Below, one piece after another: positions 58,585 to 64,000 of a DNA stretch of 64,000 nucleotides (the first letter of the stretch is position 1; each line of letters begins with the position of its first letter). Below the pieces are notes generated by a model. It had not been told where the DNA came from and made no database searches. It saw only the letters and a program-made list of their open reading frames with translations. The DNA is from an uncultured Candidatus Saccharibacteria bacterium. Its GTDB lineage: Bacteria; Patescibacteriota; Saccharimonadia; Saccharimonadales; Saccharimonadaceae. The stretch spans positions 248,001 to 312,000 of the forward strand of contig CAMNAK010000002.1 in NCBI GenBank assembly GCA_946530965.1. The letters run 5' to 3'. The position numbers and the translations under genes were made by a program.

Positions 58585-59978
58585 TACTTAGCCTCACTGT
58601 CTTCGATTTGCTTTGCGATGCTAAGAAGAAGCTGATCGCTTTGAGCGCGACCAATTAGCTGCGCGCCAACTGGAAGGCCAGCTTCGGTTTTGCCAGCAGG
58701 AACAGATAGAGCTGGAAGGCCAGCCATGCTTGCTGGAACTGTCATAGCATCTTCGAGATACATTGTAAGTGGATCGCTCGTCTTTTCGCCTAGCTTGAAG
58801 GCTGGGGTTGGAGCGACGGGGCAAAGCAAAGCATCATATTTTTCGAAAGCTTCATTGTAAGCATTAATCAAGAGAGTGCGTGCTTTCTGGGCTTTAAGAT
58901 AGTAAGCATCGTAGAAGCCAGAGCTTAGTACGAAGTTACCGATCATGATGCGACGCTTGTTTTCCTTCATAAAGCCTTCGTTGCGGCTATTTACATAGAC
59001 GTCGTCAAGACCCTTAACGTCCTTGCTGCGAAGTGCGTAGCGAACGCCATCATAGCGGCTAAGGTTGGAAGCAACCTCTGCGGGCTGAACGACATAATAA
59101 ATTGCAAGACCATACTTGAGGATTGGCATATCGAATTCTTCGATTTCGTAACCCTGAGCTTTAAGTTTGTCGCCATATTCGCGAACAATCTTTGCAACCT
59201 CTGGGTCGATACCGTCACCAAAACAGTCACGAATTAAACCAATCTTTTTCTTGGCTGGTTTAACTTCGTCTAGGCTCTTGTTCCAGTAATCTGGCAAAGT
59301 TGTAGAATCTTTTGCGTCCTGGCCAGCCATGATGCCCATAACTAGGTCGACATCTTCGGCTTTCTTTGCAAAACAGCCCATTGTGTCGGTAGAGGAGGCC
59401 ATAGCAACAACGCCATAGCGGCTAACTGCGCCATAAGTTGGTTTAATGCCATAAACGCCGTTAAAGCTAGCTGGCTGGCGAATAGAACCACCAGTATCTG
59501 AACCGAGGGCAAACTCTACGATATCTAGAGCAGTTGCAACTGCGGAGCCACCAGAAGAACCACCAGCGACGCGGGTGTTATCTGCGGAGTTTTTGGTTGG
59601 TCCAAAATAAGAGTTCTCGGTAGAACCACCATGGGCGAAAGCGTCAAGGTTTGCGCGACCAATCATGATTGCGCCTTCTGCTTCGATTTTTGCTACTGCG
59701 GTAGCTGTGATTGGCGAGTGGTAACTATCAAGAATGTGAGCTGCGGCGGTTGTATTGCCGTCGTGGCTAGAATAGTTGTCTTTGAGTGCGTAAGGGACGC
59801 CAGCAAGTTTGCCGACCTCTTCGCCCTTAGCAATTTTTTCGTCGATTTCAGCAGCTTTTGCAAGTGCAGCTTCGGCATTCATAGAAATAAAGACATTGTA
59901 ATCTTTGTATTCTTCGGCCTTGGCAAGCGCAGCTTTGACCAAATCGACAGCTTTGGTATTTTTGTCTGCTATTTTCAT
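58584..59978 (-). CDS. gatA: Asp/Glu-tRNA amidotransferase subunit A
   Basis: The amidase subunit, which frees ammonia from glutamine for GatB. The amidase-signature catalytic set is present: Lys in VPYALKDNY, then GGSSGGSAVATALDIVEFALGSDTGGSIRQPA with the cis-Ser and nucleophile Ser. NRRIMIGNFVLSSG and the C-terminal MAGLPALSVPAG complete the family. The length of 464 is slightly short. Its ATG overlaps the gatC stop by four bases. The operon C-A-x-B implies that the cell lacks GlnRS and/or AsnRS, to be checked in the whole genome. Confidence 0.97.
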   Translation of the reverse strand: MKIADKNTKAVDLVKAALAKAEEYKDYNVFISMNAEAALAKAAEIDEKIAKGEEVGKLAGVPYALKDNYSSHDGNTTAAAHILDSYHSPITATAVAKIEAEGAIMIGRANLDAFAHGGSTENSYFGPTKNSADNTRVAGGSSGGSAVATALDIVEFALGSDTGGSIRQPASFNGVYGIKPTYGAVSRYGVVAMASSTDTMGCFAKKAEDVDLVMGIMAGQDAKDSTTLPDYWNKSLDEVKPAKKKIGLIRDCFGDGIDPEVAKIVREYGDKLKAQGYEIEEFDMPILKYGLAIYYVVQPAEVASNLSRYDGVRYALRSKDVKGLDDVYVNSRNEGFMKENKRRIMIGNFVLSSGFYDAYYLKAQKARTLLINAYNEAFEKYDALLCPVAPTPAFKLGEKTSDPLTMYLEDAMTVPASMAGLPALSVPAGKTEAGLPVGAQLIGRAQSDQLLLSIAKQIEDSEAK

Positions 59979-60262
59979 AATACTTTTGGCACCTTTATCT
60001 GATTATCTTCGGATTCTGGAGCGAGAGCTAGCAAATCTTCACGCTTTGCCTCGAATTCCTGAATCTCGTCTTCGCGCCAAACATTCTGCATATCAAAGCA
60101 TTGGTAAGTTGGCTCGACGCCATCGGTATCTAGCTCGTTGAGCTGAGAAATGTAGGACACAATGCTGTCGAGATCTTTCTTAAGGGGCTCGATTTCTTCC
60201 TCGCTGATGCTAAGGCGAGAAAGTTCTGCTAAATGTAGCACGTCTTCTCTTGATATTGACAT
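59975..60262 (-). CDS. gatC: Asp/Glu-tRNA amidotransferase subunit C
   Basis: A small subunit that wraps around GatA and GatB and stabilises them. The 95 residues start MSISREDVLHLAELSRLSISEEEIEPLKKDLDSIVSYISQLNELDTDGVEPTYQ, the family pattern throughout, and end with an extended strand that binds GatA. TATAAT lies six bases before the ATG, so it is leaderless. Its TGA stop is inside an ATGA overlap with gatA, one of only three TGA stops seen. Confidence 0.96.
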   Translation of the reverse strand: MSISREDVLHLAELSRLSISEEEIEPLKKDLDSIVSYISQLNELDTDGVEPTYQCFDMQNVWREDEIQEFEAKREDLLALAPESEDNQIKVPKVL

Positions 60263-60274
60263 AGGAATATTATA
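60263..60274 (-). promoter_or_regulatory. gatC -10 with leaderless spacing
   Basis: The minus strand reads TATAAT, ATTCCT, ATG. Confidence 0.72.
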
Positions 60275-60335
60275 ACATCTTTTCTCTGGTCATAATAGGG
60301 GTGGGAAGGGTTAATTGACGCGAATTCGTACCAAT

Positions 60336-60366
60336 TAAAAAATACCTCATAGCGGAGGCATTTTTT
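60336..60366 (-). terminator. Terminator after the peptidase E-like gene
   Basis: On the minus strand ATGCCTC-CGCTAT-GAGGTAT then TTTTTT. The G-T pair makes it better on this strand than on the other. Confidence 0.8.
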
Positions 60367-60367
60367 A

Positions 60368-60931
60368 TTAACAGCTGTAATATTCGCAATTTCGGAGCGG
60401 AATAAAGTTCTCGTCGGTCTGTTCCGCAATTGCCTTGCGGCTATCGTCGGTAGAATGGCACTCGATAGTTATATCGGCCAAACCAAACCCAGTTCCAGTC
60501 TCGACCTTGCCGTCTTCGAAATGTCTCCATTCTTTGGCGAGGACGTAAGCGCCCGCAGAAAGTCCAGCCAAAATAACGTCGTTTTCTAGGGCATCTTCCA
60601 AAAGCTGTTTGCCGCCCCATTTTTGGATGACATCATACAAAACTTCCGTGCTACCGCCACCAAAATAAACCAAGCTAGCGCCAAGTAAAACCTCTCGCGC
60701 TTCTTCGGCTGTAGTGGTAGATTTTAGCATTACAAAATCTTTCTCGTCGCACATTGAAGCATAATAATTCTTAAAACATTCATAGTAGCTTTCGGAATCA
60801 TTTGCAGCTGCGCCAACAAATACGATAGCGCCAGACTTCTTGCGTGCCGCTAGTGCCGCGTGGTCAATTTCTTCGGTCTCGCGAGATATGATTTCGCCGC
60901 CACCAATTAGAAATACTTTCGGCTCGTCCAT
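60368..60931 (-). CDS. Peptidase E-like protein (S51 family, class I GATase fold)
   Basis: 187 residues. FLIGGGEI, LVYFGGGSTEVL and the nucleophile elbow LAGLSAGAYVL (Ser125) are the S51/peptidase E marks, and a candidate His lies in ITIECHSTDD. The family includes dipeptidases for Asp-X dipeptides and cyanophycinases. The protein is shorter than E. coli PepE (about 229). It starts seven bases after the murA stop with an AGGAAG ribosome site, so it is on the murA transcript. A link to wall-peptide recycling is possible but not shown. Confidence 0.8.
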   Translation of the reverse strand: MDEPKVFLIGGGEIISRETEEIDHAALAARKKSGAIVFVGAAANDSESYYECFKNYYASMCDEKDFVMLKSTTTAEEAREVLLGASLVYFGGGSTEVLYDVIQKWGGKQLLEDALENDVILAGLSAGAYVLAKEWRHFEDGKVETGTGFGLADITIECHSTDDSRKAIAEQTDENFIPLRNCEYYSC

Positions 60932-60938
60932 AAACTTC

Positions 60939-62480
60939 CTAAATATCGCTCAATAACTCGATATCTGCGCCAAGTTCGCATAATCTCTCGGCAAACTTTT
61001 CGTAGCCGCGCGCGATTGAGTAGGTGTTACGAATAATCGATGTGCCAGGTGCGGCGAGCATTGCGAGCATAATTACAACGCTTGGGCGAAGTGCAGATGG
61101 AGCCATCATCTCGGCTGGACGCCAGTTGGTTGGGCCATAGATAAAGATTCGGTGAGCATCGAGCAATTCGACCTTGGCATTAAGATTATTAAGTTCCGTA
61201 GAATAGATTGCGCGGTTCTCAAATACCCAGTCATGAATCATTGTGCGGCCTTCGGCTTGCGCGGCAATCAAAGAGAAGAATGGCAAGCTGTCGATATTGA
61301 GGCCAGGGAATGGCATTGGGTGAATCTTGTCGGCCGGAGCGACGAGCTTAGATGGATAGAATGTGGCGTCGATAAGCTTTGTAAAGCCATTCTCGCTGAT
61401 GTATTCCTTGGTAATTTCGATCTTCTGACCCATGCTGCGCATGACTTCGAACTCAATCTCGAGGAACTCGATTGGGATGCGCTTAATTTCTAGCTCGGAT
61501 TTGGTTGCGATTGCGGCTGCAATAAAGCTCATAGCCTCAATTGGGTCTTCACCAGGAGTAAAGTCTACATTGGTATTAATCTCTTCGACGCCATGGATGG
61601 TTAGATTTGTAGTACCGATGCCTTCGATCTTAACGCCAAGCTTCTCGACAAAGCGACAGACGTCTTGAACCATGTAGTTTGGGCTAGCGCCAACGATTCT
61701 GGTAATGCCAGGAGTCAAAGCGGCAGCCATAACGGCATTCTCTGTGACGGTATCGCCGCGCTCAATAAGCACAATTTTACGCTCATCGTCCTTGATAGGA
61801 TTTACGCGAGCAAGGTAGAACCCGGATTCGCTCTTGGCATCAACTTCTAGGCCAAAGTGACTAAGTGCCATAAGGTGTGGACCGACCGTGCGAGTACCAA
61901 GCGAGCAACCGCCAGCATAAGGCAAGCGGAAGCTACCGAAATGATGTAGAAGAACGCCCATAAGCATAATGACGGAGCGCGTGCGACGTGCAGCGGCATT
62001 ATCTAGGCTATCGATATCGAGTTTCTCTGGCGGAGTGATTTTTAGACTGTTATTCTTTTCGTCCCAAACAACCTTTACGCCAATAGATTTGAGGACTTCG
62101 ATAATACGATATACTTCCTCGATATGCGCAAGGTGATGTAGAGTGGTAGTACCCTTGTTGAGCAAGCTAGCGCAAAGAAGGCCTACAGCGGCATTCTTAG
62201 AGGTGTTAATCTTTGCGGAACCATGCAAAGCATTGCCACCACGGATGCGATAGCTCTGGGTAGAGCCATTGCTAATACTGACAATTTGTTGATTTAAAGC
62301 CTTTGAAATCTTGCTAATTATCTCGAGAGAGGCATTCTGTTTGCCGTGCTCGATGCGGTTGATCGCTGATTGGCTAGTGCCAATCTTTTTAGCAAGTTCA
62401 GTCTGGGTCATATTGCGACGCTCGCGAGCCTTAGCAATATCTTGCCCAATTTGTGCCATAAAATCTGCGATATCGTTCAT
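60939..62480 (-). CDS. murA: XRE helix-turn-helix domain fused to MurA (UDP-GlcNAc enolpyruvyl transferase)
   Basis: 513 residues. Residues about 10-68 are an XRE-type DNA-binding domain (RRNMTQTELAKKIGTSQSAINRIEHGKQNASLE). From about 75 on it is MurA, the first committed enzyme of peptidoglycan synthesis. Key residues are kept: Lys95-Asn96 in TSKNAA, Cys192 in GGCSLGTR (the fosfomycin-target Cys), the Asp of LNIDSLPF and the Arg of SALRPSV. The fusion suggests an enzyme that also binds DNA, perhaps its own promoter, where two palindromes lie. TATAAT is six bases before ATG. It is followed by the peptidase E-like gene. Confidence 0.93.
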   Translation of the reverse strand: MNDIADFMAQIGQDIAKARERRNMTQTELAKKIGTSQSAINRIEHGKQNASLEIISKISKALNQQIVSISNGSTQSYRIRGGNALHGSAKINTSKNAAVGLLCASLLNKGTTTLHHLAHIEEVYRIIEVLKSIGVKVVWDEKNNSLKITPPEKLDIDSLDNAAARRTRSVIMLMGVLLHHFGSFRLPYAGGCSLGTRTVGPHLMALSHFGLEVDAKSESGFYLARVNPIKDDERKIVLIERGDTVTENAVMAAALTPGITRIVGASPNYMVQDVCRFVEKLGVKIEGIGTTNLTIHGVEEINTNVDFTPGEDPIEAMSFIAAAIATKSELEIKRIPIEFLEIEFEVMRSMGQKIEITKEYISENGFTKLIDATFYPSKLVAPADKIHPMPFPGLNIDSLPFFSLIAAQAEGRTMIHDWVFENRAIYSTELNNLNAKVELLDAHRIFIYGPTNWRPAEMMAPSALRPSVVIMLAMLAAPGTSIIRNTYSIARGYEKFAERLCELGADIELLSDI

Positions 62481-62486
62481 GCCTAT

Positions 62487-62492
62487 ATTATA
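62487..62492 (-). promoter_or_regulatory. murA -10 with leaderless spacing
   Basis: The minus strand reads TATAAT, ATAGGC, ATG. The -35 position falls in the palindrome at 62508-62519. Confidence 0.7.
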
Positions 62493-62507
62493 TCACCAAA
62501 TGCATAG

Positions 62508-62537
62508 AATATCGATATTTACATTTGTAATCGATTA
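62508..62537. promoter_or_regulatory. Two palindromes with ATCGAT core between murA and nrdD
   Basis: AATATCGATATT (62508-62519, perfect 12 bp) and TAATCGATTA (62528-62537, perfect 10 bp), with centres 19 bp apart. The first covers the murA -35 region. The second lies in the spacer of a plus-strand promoter (TTACAT, 17 bases, TAAAAT at 62542). They are candidate operators for the XRE domain of the MurA fusion. Confidence 0.5.
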
Positions 62538-62541
62538 GTCT

Positions 62542-62589
62542 TAAAATAGTGTTATGTTCGCATTAGCAAACACAAAAACTATAAAATAA
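62542..62589 (+). promoter_or_regulatory. Upstream nrdD promoter and leaderless 11-codon leader ORF
   Basis: TAAAAT, AGTGTT, ATG has the exact leaderless spacing. The ORF reads MFALANTKTIK and stops with TAA at 62589. It may be a leader peptide or chance; the nrdD ATG is 207 bases further on. Confidence 0.4.
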
Positions 62590-62614
62590 AAATAGCGTAT
62601 AAGCAAAAGCGGAA

Positions 62615-62739
62615 ACACTATATATAGCGTCTGAAGCCAAAAAATCATCAATCTGTTGGGCGTTGTATTATTTACAAACAGTATTGCAGGACTCCACATA
62701 TAGCGTTACCATTATTTCAACACACACTACATATGGCGT
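62615..62739 (+). promoter_or_regulatory. Three NrdR-box-like sites before nrdD
   Basis: ACACTATATATAGCGT (62615-62630), ACTCCACATATAGCGT (62691-62706) and ACACTACATATGGCGT (62724-62739) resemble the NrdR consensus ACACWATATATWGTGT; the first is the closest. Boxes two and three start 33 bp apart, about three turns, the usual NrdR pair spacing. Box two lies between a possible -35 TTGCAG (62684) and -10 TACCAT (62707). Confidence 0.75.
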
Positions 62740-62795
62740 GCTGGAATAACAAAATTCATTAGAAATCGAAAATTGAAAAAACATACGGAGGTAAT

Positions 62796-64000
62796 ATGTT
62801 TAAGTCAATTCGAAAGCGTGACGGCAAAGTCAAAGCTTTCAATCCAGAAAAAATAACAGAAGCCATCGCTAAGGCAGGTGCAGCCACGGGCGAATTTGGC
62901 CACGATCGTGCAGCAAATATCACCGAGAAGGTGCTTCGTGTTGCCGAGGAAGAAATAAAAGTTCGCATTCCTAGCGTCGAGCAGATTCAGGACATCGTTG
63001 AGAAGGTTCTCATGCAGTCCGCTTTCAAGAAGACCGCAAAGGAATATATCGAATATCGTGCAGAGCGCAACCGCAAGCGCGAGGCAAAGTCCAAGCTCAT
63101 GCAGACCTACCAGACGATTTCTGGTGCTGACGCAAGTGAGGATTCCGATGTTAAGCGAGGCAATGCAAACGTTGACGGTAACTCCGCTATGGGTAAGATG
63201 CTTCAGTTTGGTGCTGAAGGTTCGAAGGAATATGCCAAGATTTGCATTATGCAGCCACGCTTTAGCTATGCTCATGACAATGGCGATATTCATATTCACG
63301 ATCTAGATTTCCTAGCCACCGGTACTCTTACTTGCTGCCAGACCGACCCTCTAAAACTCTTTGAACATGGTTTCAATACTGGCCATGGTTTCCTCCGTAC
63401 GCCTCAGTCTATCGGTACCGCAGCCGCCCTATGTGCAATTATTCTTCAGGCAAACCAGAACGAGCAGCACGGTGGTCAGTCTATTCCAAACTTCGATTAT
63501 GCTCTCGCTCCAAGCGTAGATAAGACTTTCCGAAAGAGCCTAAGCGAAAACATCAAGAAATTTGAAGATTTCACTGGCACAGAACTAAAAGTTACTATCC
63601 CAGAAGACCTAAGCTATGGTGACGAAAAAGCCATCAAGAAGCTCAAGCTCCCAGAAGCAGTCGTCAGAGACGCTAACGAAGATACCGAAAGACAGACCCT
63701 TCAAGCAATGGAAGGCTTCATTCATAACCTAAATACGATGCATTCTCGTGCAGGTGCTCAGGTTCCATTTACGAGCATTAACTTCGGTACAGACACTACT
63801 CCAAGTGGCCGCCTTGTTTCCAAGATGCTCCTAGAGGCTACAATGAATGGTCTTGGTCATCACGAAACGCCAATCTTCCCAATTTCAATCTTCAAGGTAA
63901 AGGAAGGCGTCAACTACAATCCCGGTGATCCAAACTACGATCTCTTCAAGCGCAGTATGGAAGTCTCCAGCAAGCGCCTATTCCCGAACTTCACCTTCAT
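62796..64000 (+). CDS. nrdD: Anaerobic ribonucleoside-triphosphate reductase NrdD (5' part)
   Basis: Makes deoxynucleotides from ribonucleoside triphosphates without oxygen, using a glycyl radical made by NrdG. The 401 codons in the window hold an N-terminal ATP-cone (RKRDGKVKAFNPEKITEAIAKA, about 3-95) and the first half of the NRDD barrel: FSYAHDNGDIHIHDLDFL, TCCQTDP with the conserved Cys, GGQSIPNFDYALAP and NTMHSRAGAQVPFTSINFGTD. The glycyl-radical site would be near the C-terminus, outside the window. CGGAGGTAAT is a strong ribosome site. The gene is not in the ORF track because it runs off the end. Confidence 0.96.
   Translation, partial: MFKSIRKRDGKVKAFNPEKITEAIAKAGAATGEFGHDRAANITEKVLRVAEEEIKVRIPSVEQIQDIVEKVLMQSAFKKTAKEYIEYRAERNRKREAKSKLMQTYQTISGADASEDSDVKRGNANVDGNSAMGKMLQFGAEGSKEYAKICIMQPRFSYAHDNGDIHIHDLDFLATGTLTCCQTDPLKLFEHGFNTGHGFLRTPQSIGTAAALCAIILQANQNEQHGGQSIPNFDYALAPSVDKTFRKSLSENIKKFEDFTGTELKVTIPEDLSYGDEKAIKKLKLPEAVVRDANEDTERQTLQAMEGFIHNLNTMHSRAGAQVPFTSINFGTDTTPSGRLVSKMLLEATMNGLGHHETPIFPISIFKVKEGVNYNPGDPNYDLFKRSMEVSSKRLFPNFTF

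Noticed and set aside
1-64000. CRISPR arrays, insertion sequences, integrases, rRNA, tmRNA or RNase P RNA
   Set aside because: Looked for regular direct repeats, transposase or recombinase motifs and large uncoded stretches; none found. Almost all intergenic gaps are under 300 bases.
1-64000. Recoded genetic code (TGA as Gly or Trp)
   Set aside because: All conserved genes read full length with TGA as stop, and three genes end with TGA at natural positions.

Overview
The window looks like a chromosomal segment of a small-genome bacterium of the Candidate Phyla Radiation, most likely Candidatus Saccharibacteria (TM7). This is inferred from the gene set and style rather than from a marker-gene search. 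The points in favour are a very dense, housekeeping-rich layout, reduced versions of several proteins (a 110-residue TsaB, a ComEC without its C-terminal enzyme domain, a DnaJ without zinc fingers), type IV pilus genes, a complete gatCAB operon, an anaerobic NrdD, dUTPase and rubrerythrin, and no biosynthetic pathways. There is no rRNA, CRISPR array, transposase or phage gene in the window.

Layout. 1-3.3 kb: end of a CBS-domain protein, an EamA-type transporter, a CIRCE-controlled zinc-less dnaJ, ruvB. 3.3-8.7 kb: rubrerythrin, a membrane-anchored HNH nuclease, an RNase HII-YraN fusion, rplS, pilB and a SPOUT methyltransferase. 8.7-14.7 kb: membrane proteins, the rimB-rimK pair, a pseudopilin, tRNA-Met and tRNA-Ser with a scrambled tRNA remnant, dut, two small unknown genes that share a structured RNA leader, yebC and another unknown gene. 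14.7-27.5 kb: recA-recX, a PRC-barrel protein, tilS, a DUF348/G5 cell-wall protein, rsmA, metG, tsaE-tsaB, comEC, an LtaS-like sulfatase and rny. 27.5-40.8 kb: two tandem copies of a two-gene cassette (a coiled-coil membrane protein plus a secreted protein of about 1260 residues), followed by four pilin-like genes in the order of a minor-pilin operon (GspH/FimU, GspI/PilV, GspJ/PilW, GspK/PilX types). 40.8-55.2 kb: tRNA-Leu, rnhA, a CYTH-like gene, rpsT, a degenerate DHH protein, a HAD hydrolase, two tRNA-Pro, a GT-C glycosyltransferase, ftsH, a cell-wall hydrolase operon and murJ. 55.2-64 kb: a galU operon, gatC-gatA-(HEPN-like)-gatB, a peptidase E-like gene, an XRE-MurA fusion and the start of nrdD.

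How the parts fit: pilB, the pseudopilins and comEC suit pilus-driven DNA uptake and host attachment, with recA nearby. The two giant secreted proteins sit where PilY1-type pilus-tip adhesins sit in other bacteria and are the most interesting unknowns. Several wall genes (murA, murJ, the LtaS-like protein, two muralytic-type proteins) serve a Gram-positive-style envelope.

Gene expression has two clear styles. Many first genes have TAnnnT followed by exactly six bases and then ATG, so the mRNA should begin at or near the start codon (leaderless). Genes inside operons use Shine-Dalgarno sites. Of about 58 stop codons, I find only three TGA, each inside an ATGA overlap. Several start codons in the supplied ORF track have been corrected on this basis.
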